This document shows, piece after piece, positions 22,190 through 30,307 of a stretch of DNA of 63,783 bases. The stretch is from NCBI RefSeq assembly GCF_000368145.1, contig NZ_KB849282.1, positions 525,246 to 589,028 on the forward strand, in the 5' to 3' direction. The position numbers and the translations under genes are program-made. Each line of letters starts with the position of its first letter. The first letter of the stretch is position 1. The notes beneath the pieces were generated by a model, which worked only from the letters and a program-made list of their open reading frames with translations, ran no database searches and had not been told where the DNA came from. The DNA comes from Acinetobacter guillouiae CIP 63.46. GTDB lineage: Bacteria > Pseudomonadota > Gammaproteobacteria > Pseudomonadales > Moraxellaceae.

Positions 22190-22600
22190 TTCTAACCAAG
22201 TTATCCACATCTGTCATGGTTAATTCAATCTAATTCGCTCAAAAAAGCAACCTTCTGTAAATAAATTCAAATTCAAAGCAGTTGTGGATAAGGTTTTCCA
22301 CAAGCTGTGGATAAATTATCACAGAAAGTTATCCACAATCCATCAAATTAATAGAAACATGGATACTCACAGGGTAAGTTATTATTATTTATCTTAAAAA
22401 AGCGGTTTTCCACAGAAAAAATGCTCCCTAATAATAATAAATATAAATTTTAAATTTGAATTTATTTATAAGGATCAGGATTTCTGTGGATAAAGCTTCA
22501 GTTATGAATTTAAATTCAAAACAACACGATTTTTAAATTTAAAATTGAGAAATTAAATTTAAATTGTGAATCAGCCTATGGATAACTTTGAGGATATATC
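22190..22600. other. oriC: Chromosomal replication origin oriC
   Basis: Intergenic region between dnaA and rpmH with a dense DnaA-box cluster. Perfect TTATCCACA boxes are at 22201-22209(+), 22283-22291(-), 22306-22314(-), 22329-22337(+) and 22485-22493(-). Near-matches TTTTCCACA are at 22294-22302 and 22406-22414, and TATGGATAA at 22577-22585. AT-rich blocks that could be the unwinding element lie at about 22432-22475 and 22500-22570. The exact 12-mer TTTAAATTCAAA occurs at 22137-22148 and 22509-22520, the latter inside the palindrome GAATTTAAATTC. Position, box density and flanking genes all fit oriC of the Pseudomonas/Acinetobacter type. Confidence 0.93.
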
Positions 22601-22741
22601 TGTGTGTAACTCTTATTTGCATTATAAAAGAATAAGTTATGCTGTGAATATATATTTTTGATAATTTATTCAATTTAATCTATATAAAGTTGTTGTCTGG
22701 GTAAAAATAAAGCGTCTATATAAAAGAAATGTGTATATTTA

Positions 22742-22770
22742 TTGACAGAATAAAGAATGCACAATACAAT
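22742..22770 (+). promoter_or_regulatory. Promoter of the rpmH operon
   Basis: Consensus -35 TTGACA (22742-22747), 17-bp spacer and -10 TACAAT (22765-22770), 38 nt before the rpmH start. It probably drives rpmH-rnpA-yidD-yidC. Confidence 0.85.
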
Positions 22771-22808
22771 CGCGAACCTTTAGAAAAGATCAATTTTGGA
22801 GTTTCGAT

Positions 22809-22943
22809 ATGAAACGTACATTCCAACCATCTGAATTAAAGCGCAAGCGTGTTCATGGTTTCCGTGCTCGTATGGCTACTAAGGCTGGTCGTCAAGTATT
22901 AGCTCGCCGTCGTGCAAAAGGCCGTCATAGTTTAACTGTTTAA
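22809..22943 (+). CDS. rpmH: 50S ribosomal protein L34
   Basis: A 44-aa, very basic ribosomal protein of the large subunit. The sequence starts [17 protein letters not shown] and ends KGRHSLTV, as in other gammaproteobacteria. TTGGAG lies about 8 nt before the ATG. First gene of the rpmH-rnpA-yidD-yidC series, next to oriC. It is highly expressed, and its consensus promoter agrees with that. Confidence 0.98.
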
Positions 22944-22976
22944 TTTTTTAGACAGTTGATAGACGACTTGGGTGTT

Positions 22977-23369
22977 ATGTCTCTTTATAGTTTCAGTCCA
23001 GAGGTGAGAATCCACTGCGCTGCTGATTACAAAGATGTATTTGATGGTGCGCTTTTTAAAGTGCATCAACCCCATTTTATATTCTTAGCAAAAGTTACCG
23101 AACAGCCTAAAAGCCGTTTGGGTATTGTTGTTGCAAAGAAGAAAGTGCGCCGTGCGCATGAAAGAAATCGAATAAAACGTTTAACGCGTGAAAGTTTTCG
23201 CTTAAACCAGCAAAATATAGATTTATTGGATATTGTGGTGATGCCTAAAGTAGGTATAGAAGCAGTTCCAAATGCTGAGCTTTTTCAGCAATTACAATTT
23301 GCTTGGTTGAAATTGCAGCGCATCGTTAAAAAGCACCATAAAATAGCTCAATCTTCCCCTCAAAAATAG
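22977..23369 (+). CDS. rnpA: Ribonuclease P protein component
   Basis: A 130-aa basic protein that works with the RNase P RNA to trim tRNA 5' leaders. The RNR signature is seen as [16 protein letters not shown] in mid-protein, with [16 protein letters not shown] just before it. The ATG at 22977 gives a protein starting MSLYSF. In-frame TTG codons at 22956 and 22968 could add 3-7 residues, and neither choice has a strong ribosome-binding site. It lies 33 nt after rpmH and 9 nt before yidD. Confidence 0.93.
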   Translation: MSLYSFSPEVRIHCAADYKDVFDGALFKVHQPHFIFLAKVTEQPKSRLGIVVAKKKVRRAHERNRIKRLTRESFRLNQQNIDLLDIVVMPKVGIEAVPNAELFQQLQFAWLKLQRIVKKHHKIAQSSPQK

Positions 23370-23378
23370 AGGATACCA

Positions 23379-23699
23379 ATGATTCGTTTATTGCATTGGT
23401 TGATTCGTTTCTATCAAATTGCGATTAGTCCTCTCATTGGACCTCGTTGTCGTTATATTCCGACTTGTTCTCAATATTCGTTAGAAGCGATCCATACGCA
23501 CGGCGCATTAAAAGGTAGCTGGTTAGCGACCAAACGCGTGTGTCGTTGTCATCCTTGGGGTGGGTATGGTTATGATCCTGTGCCAAAAAAAACAATTCGT
23601 TTTATTTCATTTCAGCAAATAGATTCTCAAACGCTTCATGTTCCTGTACCCTTGCGTGAACGTTTATTGAACCAAAATCACTCTAACCACTTGGGGTAA
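23379..23699 (+). CDS. yidD: Membrane protein insertion efficiency factor YidD
   Basis: A 106-aa amphipathic protein found between rnpA and yidC in most bacteria, which assists YidC-dependent membrane insertion. The family block [14 protein letters not shown], the Arg/Lys-rich helix and [12 protein letters not shown] are all present. It has about 30 extra C-terminal residues after the conserved core, common in gammaproteobacteria. It ends 5 nt before yidC. Confidence 0.94.
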   Translation: MIRLLHWLIRFYQIAISPLIGPRCRYIPTCSQYSLEAIHTHGALKGSWLATKRVCRCHPWGGYGYDPVPKKTIRFISFQQIDSQTLHVPVPLRERLLNQNHSNHLG

Positions 23700-23704
23700 T
23701 AGAT

Positions 23705-25444
23705 ATGCAACAATGGGCCAGGTTTGCAATCCTTGGGGCCATGTTAGTCACCGCATATTTGCTCATTTTGGCTTGGCAAAAAGACTATGGTCATGACAAT
23801 ACATCGAAGGCTGCGACACCGCAGGCTGTTGTAGCGCATGATGTGTCTGCCGATCTGCCAAAAGGTCAAGCAACTGCGGCCACTAGCGATGTTCCACAAG
23901 CAAATATAGCTGCTGCACAACAGAATACAGCTGCACCAGCCACAGCAAATCAACAATTGATTTCAGTACAAACTGACCTTTATCATCTTTGGATTAGTCC
24001 TAAAGGTGGTGATATTGTTCGTATTGAATTACTGAATCATGACAAGAGCAAAGACAGTGATCAGCCTTTTGTTATGCTTGAAAGTGATGCAAAACGTACC
24101 TATGTTGCGCAATCTGGGTTAATTGGATTGAATGGTCCGGACAGTAAGCCAGATCGTCCAAACTATGCGTTTGAAAAAACTGCTTATACTATTGCAGATG
24201 CCAAAGCAGCCAAAGACAAAGATGGCAAGACATCTCAAGTTTTAGCTGTACCAATGGTATTTAAAACAGCAGATGGCGTTGAAATCATCAAAACATTTAC
24301 CTTTAAACAAGGTCAATATCCAATCGATGTAAGCTATCAGGTTGTCAACCGTAGTGCGCAAAATTGGCAAGGACAAATGTTTGGTCAAATTAAGCGTGAT
24401 AACTCAGATGATCCAGGAAAAACCTCTCAAGGGATTTTTACACTTGGAACATATTTGGGTGGCGCTTGGGGTACACCTGATGAGCATTATAACAAGCTAA
24501 AATTTGCAAACTTTACTGATGAAAAACTCAACACTGAAGCAAAAGGCGGATGGGTTGCGATTGTTCAGCATTATTTTGTAAGTGCTTGGATGCCTGGTCA
24601 TTTTGGCGGTCAAGAATACACAGCAAAATTGGAATCTCGTAAATCTGCAGATGGTATGAATATCATCGGATTTACTTCTCCAACCATCAATGTTCCAGCT
24701 GGAAAAGCAATGAGCATTGATGCAACGTTCTACTCTGGTCCAAAAATTCAATCTGAATTAAAAGACTTGGCTGTTGGTTTAAACCAAACTGTAGACTATG
24801 GTTGGTTATGGCCAATTGCAAAATTATTATTTGCTGGCTTACAGTTCTTCCATAATCTTGTAGGTAACTGGGGCTGGTCAATTATCTTATTGACTGTATT
24901 GGTTAAGCTTATTCTTTGGCCATTGTCGTCTAAGAGCTATCGTTCTATGGCGAAAATGCGTGTGATTGCACCTGAAATGCAACGCATGAAAGAAGAGTTT
25001 GGTGAAGACCGCATGCGTTTCTCACAAGAAATGATGGCGCTTTACAAACGTGAGCAAGTCAATCCACTTGCGGGTTGTTTACCATTGCTGTTGCAAATGC
25101 CAATCTTCTTAGCATTATATTGGGTATTGATGGAATCTGTAGAGCTTCGTCATGCACCATGGATGCTTTGGATTCAAGATTTATCTGCAATGGATCCTTG
25201 GTTTATTTTGCCGTTGATCATGGGTGTAACGATGTTTGTTCAACAAATGTTGAACCCACAACCTACTGATCCAATGCAAGCTAAAGTCTTCAAAATCATG
25301 CCGATCATGTTTACAGTATTTATGCTGTTCTTCCCTTCTGGCTTGGTTTTATACTGGATTGTGAACAACTCGATCACGATTCTGCAACAATGGTTTATCA
25401 ACAAAAATGTTGCTAAAGCCAAAGTCGCAAGCGAAGTGGTTTAA
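23705..25444 (+). CDS. yidC: Membrane protein insertase YidC
   Basis: A 579-aa inner-membrane insertase. The first membrane segment lies at about residues 7-23, followed by an Ala/Thr/Gln-rich linker and a large periplasmic beta domain (about 75-340). Four or five C-terminal membrane segments follow. The region GWSIILLTVLVKLILWPLS, with its conserved Arg/Lys hairpin after it, starts the catalytic core. It accepts substrates alone or with SecYEG. It is the last gene of the rpmH series and is followed by a terminator. Confidence 0.97.
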   Translation: MQQWARFAILGAMLVTAYLLILAWQKDYGHDNTSKAATPQAVVAHDVSADLPKGQATAATSDVPQANIAAAQQNTAAPATANQQLISVQTDLYHLWISPKGGDIVRIELLNHDKSKDSDQPFVMLESDAKRTYVAQSGLIGLNGPDSKPDRPNYAFEKTAYTIADAKAAKDKDGKTSQVLAVPMVFKTADGVEIIKTFTFKQGQYPIDVSYQVVNRSAQNWQGQMFGQIKRDNSDDPGKTSQGIFTLGTYLGGAWGTPDEHYNKLKFANFTDEKLNTEAKGGWVAIVQHYFVSAWMPGHFGGQEYTAKLESRKSADGMNIIGFTSPTINVPAGKAMSIDATFYSGPKIQSELKDLAVGLNQTVDYGWLWPIAKLLFAGLQFFHNLVGNWGWSIILLTVLVKLILWPLSSKSYRSMAKMRVIAPEMQRMKEEFGEDRMRFSQEMMALYKREQVNPLAGCLPLLLQMPIFLALYWVLMESVELRHAPWMLWIQDLSAMDPWFILPLIMGVTMFVQQMLNPQPTDPMQAKVFKIMPIMFTVFMLFFPSGLVLYWIVNNSITILQQWFINKNVAKAKVASEVV

Positions 25445-25468
25445 TCTTCATAGATTAAGCAATAGCTG

Positions 25469-25509
25469 AAAAAATCCGCTTAAGATGGTAATCTTAGGCG
25501 GATTTTTTT
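25469..25509 (+). terminator. yidC terminator
   Basis: AAAAAATCCGC / GCGGATTTTTT outer stem with an inner inverted repeat (TTAAGAT / ATCTTAG), 25 nt after the yidC stop and before mnmE. Confidence 0.85.
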
Positions 25510-25533
25510 ATTGTCAAAGTTTGAGTAATTTAG

Positions 25534-26898
25534 ATGAGCAACCCTGTAAGCCAAACCACAATTGCAGCAATTGCGACTCCACCTGGACGTGGTGGTGTAG
25601 GTGTGATTCGTCTATCTGGTCCTAAGGCTTATGCGATTGCACAAGCTTTAACTCAAAAAGTGCTTCCCCAAGCGCGCTTTGCTGGTTTTCGTCAGTTTTT
25701 TGATGAAAAAGGTGAAGTGATGGATGAGGGCCTAGCAATTTGCTTTCCAAATCCAAACTCGTTTACGGGTGAAGATGTGGTGGAATTGCAGGGACATGGT
25801 GGCCCTGTAATTCAAAATGCACTTCTTGCACGATTGTTTGAGCTGGGTGCTATCGCCGCCAAAGCAGGCGAGTTTTCCATGAGAGCCTTTGAAAATGGCA
25901 AAATGGACTTGGTTCAAGCTGAAGCGATTGCAGATTTAATTGATGCGACCTCACAAGCAGCTGCACGTTCAGCAGTACGTTCTTTGCAAGGTGCATTTTC
26001 CAATAAAGTGAATACTGTATTGGAAAAACTGATTCATTTACGTTTGCATGTTGAAGCGGCTATTGATTTTCCTGAAGAGGAAATCGACTTTTTGGCAGAT
26101 GGAAAAATTCTTCATCTGCTTGAAGATGTGCAGGCTTCAGTCTCTGCTGTACAACACTCTGCGCGTCAGGGGCAATTATTACGTGAAGGTCTGCAAGTGG
26201 TGATCGCAGGTAAGCCAAATGCGGGTAAATCTTCGTTGTTGAATGCCTTGGCGGGAAATGACCGTGCCATTGTTACGGATATTGCAGGAACGACGCGTGA
26301 TGTACTGCATGAGAAAATTACTTTAAATGGCTTACCCATCACACTGACCGATACTGCGGGCTTACGTGAGACAGGTGATGTGGTCGAAAAAGAAGGCATC
26401 CGCCGAGCAATCAAAGAAATTGAGCAAGCGGATTTATTACTTTTGGTTTATGACCTCAGCCAAGGTGAAAATCCTTTAGCACTTGCTCAGCGCTATTTTG
26501 AAGATCATTTAGAAACTAAACGCTTGATGTTGATTGGTAACAAATGTGATTTAACTGCGCAATCACCTGAATTAAGTGATTTTCAAGGTTTTCGCCATGT
26601 TAGCGTGTCGGCCAAACAGGAAATGGGCGTACAAGCGCTTATAGATGCGATTACAGCGCATGCTGGCTTCCATCCTGAAGAAGATACCTTTATTGCACGG
26701 ACACGCCATTTAGAAGCAATGAAGCGTACTCAGCACTATCTTACAGAAGCACATGAGCAACTTGAGGTCTATCATGCGGGTGAACTGGTCGCTGAATCGT
26801 TACGTTTAGCACAGAATGCCTTAGCTGAGATCACAGGCGATTTTAGTGCAGATGATCTATTAGGGGTAATTTTTGGCTCGTTCTGTATTGGAAAGTAA
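25534..26898 (+). CDS. mnmE: tRNA uridine-5-carboxymethylaminomethyl modification GTPase MnmE
   Basis: A 454-aa GTPase that, with MnmG, modifies U34 of several tRNAs. The N-terminal folate-binding domain starts TIAAIATPPGRGGVGVIR. The G domain (about 220-375) has GKPNAGKSS, TDIAGTTRD, DTAGLRE and NKCD. The protein ends in the family-defining Cys-Ile-Gly-Lys. The stop region has undergone a 17-bp tandem duplication just downstream, which does not alter the protein. It starts 25 nt after the yidC terminator. Confidence 0.97.
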   Translation: MSNPVSQTTIAAIATPPGRGGVGVIRLSGPKAYAIAQALTQKVLPQARFAGFRQFFDEKGEVMDEGLAICFPNPNSFTGEDVVELQGHGGPVIQNALLARLFELGAIAAKAGEFSMRAFENGKMDLVQAEAIADLIDATSQAAARSAVRSLQGAFSNKVNTVLEKLIHLRLHVEAAIDFPEEEIDFLADGKILHLLEDVQASVSAVQHSARQGQLLREGLQVVIAGKPNAGKSSLLNALAGNDRAIVTDIAGTTRDVLHEKITLNGLPITLTDTAGLRETGDVVEKEGIRRAIKEIEQADLLLLVYDLSQGENPLALAQRYFEDHLETKRLMLIGNKCDLTAQSPELSDFQGFRHVSVSAKQEMGVQALIDAITAHAGFHPEEDTFIARTRHLEAMKRTQHYLTEAHEQLEVYHAGELVAESLRLAQNALAEITGDFSADDLLGVIFGSFCIGK

Positions 26899-26917
26899 TT
26901 TGTATTGGAAAGTAATC
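26884..26917 (+). repeat. 17-bp tandem duplication over the mnmE stop
   Basis: TGTATTGGAAAGTAATT is followed directly by TGTATTGGAAAGTAATC. The first copy encodes the last mnmE codons and the stop; the second is non-coding and out of frame (17 is not a multiple of 3). Confidence 0.85.
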
Positions 26918-26934
26918 CTTTACTCTAACAGCTT

Positions 26935-26960
26935 AAAAGCGGACATAAGTCCGCTTTTTT
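26935..26960 (+). terminator. mnmE terminator
   Basis: Stem AAAGCGGAC / GTCCGCTTT followed by T6, about 37 nt after mnmE. Confidence 0.85.
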
Positions 26961-27054
26961 TGATGAAAAGTTGTGCTTTTGTAAGCTGAATTTACATCAA
27001 TCTTAGAATTGTTTACTGTAAGATCAATTACATATTCAACAAAGGCTTCTTTTC

Positions 27055-27417
27055 ATGAAAAAAACTCCTTTATTGCTTGCGATTGCTGTTTTAGTGATGA
27101 CGTCAAATGTTTGGGCGGGTAAAGATGATCATGTGATTATTCAAGAAGCTGCCAAAAACAAGATCACCATTGGACAAGCAATACGTGCCAATGATGAAAC
27201 AGCTGTCACCTTGACGGGGACAATTGTTCGTCAAATAAAACATGAACATTATCAGCTAAAAGACAGCACGGGCACCATTGGGATCGAAGTGGATGACGAT
27301 CTTATCGATTTAAAAAAGTTAAAACCGGGTACCAAAGTTAAAGTTGTGGGGGAAGTCGATACTCACCGCTATAAACCCACTGATATAGAAGTGGTTAAAA
27401 TTGAGATTATTCAATAA
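27055..27417 (+). CDS. Periplasmic BOF (bacterial OB-fold) protein, YgiW/YdeI type
   Basis: A 120-aa secreted protein. The signal peptide (KKTPLLLAIAVLVM) is cleaved near NVWA. The rest has the pattern of the small OB-fold family exemplified by YgiW/YdeI: DETAVTLTGTIVRQI, YQLKDSTGTIGIEVDDD and a GTKVKVVGEVD strand. Family members are linked to stress tolerance in the envelope; the ligand is unclear. Single gene, convergent with an MFS transporter. Confidence 0.85.
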   Translation: MKKTPLLLAIAVLVMTSNVWAGKDDHVIIQEAAKNKITIGQAIRANDETAVTLTGTIVRQIKHEHYQLKDSTGTIGIEVDDDLIDLKKLKPGTKVKVVGEVDTHRYKPTDIEVVKIEIIQ

Positions 27418-27428
27418 TTGCTTTTAAT

Positions 27429-27459
27429 AAATATCTAGGTGCTGTGCGCCTAGATATTT
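27429..27459. terminator. Terminator shared by the BOF gene and the convergent MFS gene
   Basis: Stem AAATATCTAGG / CCTAGATATTT. The right arm overlaps the last codons and the stop of the MFS gene on the minus strand. U-runs are short, so efficiency is uncertain. Confidence 0.6.
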
Positions 27460-28631
27460 GATCCAACTTTAATTTTTAAATGACTGATCAATAAATAAAT
27501 ACATAAGATACCAATTCCTGCACAAAAGCCTAAAACACCAACCATTAAACCGAAATGATCAGATAAAAAGCCTGCGCTAATGATCGGCACAATGGTGCCA
27601 AAATAGGCAATAAACAAATAAGTGGAAACCACAGCTGCCCGATTTTCAACATTGGTCATGTGGTGAATCAATGCAAAAGCACTCAGTAACGTTAAACCAT
27701 GCCCCATTCCGACCAAAACCACACTCAAAAAGAATAAGAAACTCCAATGCATGGTCATACAGATCGATAAAATAATATAGCTGGAAATCAATAAGACTAA
27801 GCCTGTATTCAATGCTTTATGCATATCAAAAGACTTTGCTATAAATTGGACGATCGCAGAAACCATTAAGATACTGGCAATGGTTGCACCACTGACCAAT
27901 GGTCCATGCCAAGGAATCACATCTCGAATAAAGGAAGGTGCTAATGAAGCAAATAAACTAAATGAGCCAAAAGCACAGAATGCGGTAAAACTGGCGATAT
28001 AAAACAGTTTTTTAAATTGAGCTTCTGGCAGTTGTAAGTGGGGTGCAATAGAAAATGGCTGCCTTTCAAACCTCATGGTTTTAATCGTAAATAAACTCAT
28101 CAAACTGATGATTGCTGCAACAATTACGGGTAAATAAGGTGTGACAAGTGGGCGATCAGAAAATTGTGCGATTGCGCCACCAATAAACGGGCCCAGTCCA
28201 AAGCCAATCACGGTAATAATTGAACTTAACTGTGCGGCATTCTGCTTATGTGAGTCAGGAATGGTATAAATCAAACCTAACATTGCAGAGGTGCTGATCA
28301 ACCCAGAGGCAATGCCAATGATAAAGCGGCCAAATCCAAGCAAATAGGTGGTTGATGCAAACACCGACAGTGTTAGGCCAATCACAGCAAACAATAGCCC
28401 GATTTGTAAGGTACGAATAAAACCAAAACTATTACTGCTACGTCCTAAAAATAATAATGTGGTTAAACAACCAAACATATAGGCCACGAAAATATAGGTG
28501 ATCTGGCTTGGGAGTAATTGCCAAAGTTGTTGATAAATTGGATATAAGGGGCTAGCAAGCGCCGTACCAATCGTACCAATACATAAGGCTAGGCTGATCA
28601 TTAAAAATGAACGCCATGATTGTTGATTCAT
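27450..28631 (-). CDS. MFS transporter
   Basis: A 393-aa integral membrane protein with about 12 hydrophobic segments. MFS hallmarks include RFIIGIASGLISTSAMLGL in segment 4 and GFGLGPFIGGAIAQ in segment 5. Probably a proton-coupled exporter; the substrate cannot be told. It is not linked to an obvious catabolic gene. The metal-regulator gene upstream on the same strand ends 161 nt before it; whether they share a transcript is unclear. Confidence 0.85.
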   Translation of the reverse strand: MNQQSWRSFLMISLALCIGTIGTALASPLYPIYQQLWQLLPSQITYIFVAYMFGCLTTLLFLGRSSNSFGFIRTLQIGLLFAVIGLTLSVFASTTYLLGFGRFIIGIASGLISTSAMLGLIYTIPDSHKQNAAQLSSIITVIGFGLGPFIGGAIAQFSDRPLVTPYLPVIVAAIISLMSLFTIKTMRFERQPFSIAPHLQLPEAQFKKLFYIASFTAFCAFGSFSLFASLAPSFIRDVIPWHGPLVSGATIASILMVSAIVQFIAKSFDMHKALNTGLVLLISSYIILSICMTMHWSFLFFLSVVLVGMGHGLTLLSAFALIHHMTNVENRAAVVSTYLFIAYFGTIVPIISAGFLSDHFGLMVGVLGFCAGIGILCIYLLISHLKIKVGSNI

Positions 28632-28792
28632 AAATATAGGACTTCAAATGCAAATGTTTTGCAGATAAAAATGCCAAACCTGTTCAATACAAAGTTCGGC
28701 ATGGAAGGAATTGAGTATGGAAAGATTAAAACTTAATCAGTAAAGGGTCAATGGAAACTTGAACATTCAAGCATAGATGACTGTGAATTGAG

Positions 28793-29059
28793 TTATGAAT
28801 AGCGTTTGAGCAGCTTTAAAAATTCTTGTAATTCAGCTTCATCTACGGCTTGAGTGTCTTTAATCACATGCTCAGTTAAATGCTGCTCAATCAATTCATT
28901 CATTAAGCCATTCACGGCACCTTTAATTGCTGCAACTTGCTGTAAAACGCTGATACATGAGCTGCTCTGATCAACCAAAGCTTCTTCAATCGCATGAATT
29001 TGCCCTTTTAGTCGTTTCACTCGATTGAGGACTTTTTTATCTTGATGTAAATGACTCAT
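28793..29059 (-). CDS. Metal-sensing repressor of the RcnR/FrmR family (DmeR-like)
   Basis: An 88-aa all-helical repressor of the CsoR/RcnR family. The residues that bind Ni/Co in RcnR are all present: His3, Cys35, His60, Glu63 and His64. CsoR copper sites (Cys-His-Cys) are not. This fits a Ni/Co sensor rather than formaldehyde or copper sensing. It is divergent from a His-rich CDF exporter, the arrangement known as dmeR-dmeF. Two TACT-N7-AGTA palindromes lie between the genes. Metal binding would release the repressor and turn on both genes; that step is inferred from the family. Confidence 0.88.
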   Translation of the reverse strand: MSHLHQDKKVLNRVKRLKGQIHAIEEALVDQSSSCISVLQQVAAIKGAVNGLMNELIEQHLTEHVIKDTQAVDEAELQEFLKLLKRYS

Positions 29060-29080
29060 AAATTAATCCGCTATTTAACA

Positions 29081-29130
29081 TACTCCCTTATAGTATATTT
29101 TAAATTGAAATTATATACTCATGGGGAGTA
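29081..29130. promoter_or_regulatory. Pair of RcnR/DmeR-type operators
   Basis: TACTCCCTTATAGTA (29081-29095) and TACTCATGGGGAGTA (29116-29130), each TACT-N7-AGTA with a G/C tract inside. They resemble the RcnR operator (TACT, G-tract, AGTA) in inverted orientation to each other. They sit between the divergent repressor and exporter genes, centred 35 nt apart. Confidence 0.75.
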
Positions 29131-29146
29131 TATAGGATCACGCCTC

Positions 29147-30151
29147 ATGCAATTCAAGACCATTCAGCGAAAGCATAGCCATCAATTTGATCAAGGTAAT
29201 CCTTTAGCACAAAAGAAAATCTTATGGGCGACCATTTTGACTGGATTGATGATGATTTTTGAGATTGCGGGAGGCTGGATTTTTAATTCCATGGCCTTAC
29301 TCGCAGATGGTTGGCATATGAGTTCGCATATGCTGGCATTAGGTTTGGCTTATGCTGCTTATCGAGCTGCTCGTTATTATGCGCAGGATTCTCGTTTTAG
29401 TTTTGGTACATGGAAAATTGAAATTCTTGCTGGCTATAGCAGTGCAATTCTATTGATGGTGGTGGCCTTATTTATGGCCTTCCAGTCGCTAGTGCGTTTA
29501 TTTCATCCTGTGCAGATTCATTATAATGAAGCGATTTTGATTGCTATTTTAGGTTTATTGGTCAATTTGGTTTGTGCATGGCTATTACACGATCATGCTG
29601 ACCATCACCATCACCATCACCATCACCATCACCATCACCATCACCATCACCATCACCATCACCATCATTCACATAGACATAATGACCATCATGGACATGA
29701 TTTAAATCAAAAAGCTGCGTTTTTACATGTGGTTGCAGATGCACTGACCTCTGTCTTGGCGATTATTGCTCTTTTTGCTGCAAAGTATTTGGGTTGGGAC
29801 TTTTTGGATGCCGTATTGGGTATTGTTGGGGCAATTTTAGTCGGACGTTGGTCATATGGTTTAATCAAAGAAACGGCGCAAACATTATTAGATGCGGAAA
29901 TGGATCATCCTGTAGTCGATGAAGTACGTGAAGTGATTGAGCATCTAAATGCTGAAGCAAAAATAACCGATATTCATGTATGGAAAGTCGCTAAAGCCAA
30001 ATTTTCAGTAATTTTAGCGCTTGAATCCAATGATAAAAATTTAAATGCTGATCAGGTACGTCACGCTTTATCTATTCATAAACAATTGGTGCATATTTCT
30101 GTTGAAATCAACAAAACCGCGATGTTTAGTTGGGTTTCACGTGAAACCTGA
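29147..30151 (+). CDS. dmeF: Cation diffusion facilitator metal exporter with poly-His loop (DmeF-like)
   Basis: A 334-aa inner-membrane exporter of divalent metal ions, expected to exchange metal for protons. CDF features are six membrane segments, ALLADGWHMSSHM in segment 2, HVVADALTSVLAI in segment 5 and a cytoplasmic C-terminal domain (about 250-334). The loop between segments 4 and 5 holds 22 consecutive His (residues 153-174) and further His nearby. The pairing with an RcnR-type repressor suggests Co/Ni. The ATG at 29147 has AGGA about 9 nt upstream and follows the operators; an upstream in-frame ATG at 29051 would read through them and overlap the repressor gene. Confidence 0.88.
   Translation: MQFKTIQRKHSHQFDQGNPLAQKKILWATILTGLMMIFEIAGGWIFNSMALLADGWHMSSHMLALGLAYAAYRAARYYAQDSRFSFGTWKIEILAGYSSAILLMVVALFMAFQSLVRLFHPVQIHYNEAILIAILGLLVNLVCAWLLHDHADHHHHHHHHHHHHHHHHHHHHHHSHRHNDHHGHDLNQKAAFLHVVADALTSVLAIIALFAAKYLGWDFLDAVLGIVGAILVGRWSYGLIKETAQTLLDAEMDHPVVDEVREVIEHLNAEAKITDIHVWKVAKAKFSVILALESNDKNLNADQVRHALSIHKQLVHISVEINKTAMFSWVSRET
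29603..29668 (+). repeat. CATCAC hexanucleotide tandem repeat
   Basis: About 11 copies of CATCAC (the last is CATCAT), wholly inside the CDF gene, encoding 22 His. Unit length 6 keeps the frame, so gain or loss of copies changes only the His count. The antisense frame reads Gly-Asp repeats and is not a gene. Confidence 0.95.
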
Positions 30152-30307
30152 GCAAGAATAAAGTACAGCTTTTTTAACAGTTCAAGGTACTGTGATCGGT
30201 AGAGAACAATTGCAAATAGAGATAAGGATCAATCACAGTTTTTAAACAAGTCAGCTGATGAATTATGCTTTAATGCATCTCAATATTTATTTTGATTTTA
30301 TCGATTT

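Noticed and set aside
29051-29146. 32-codon extension of the CDF exporter
   Set aside because: It would read through the operators and overlap the divergent repressor start.
29603-29668. Possible CRISPR array
   Set aside because: Six-base units with no spacers inside a coding frame; this is a microsatellite.
29562-29744. Minus-strand frame rich in Gly-Asp repeats
   Set aside because: It is the antisense of the CATCAC repeat of the CDF gene; the composition follows from the repeat.
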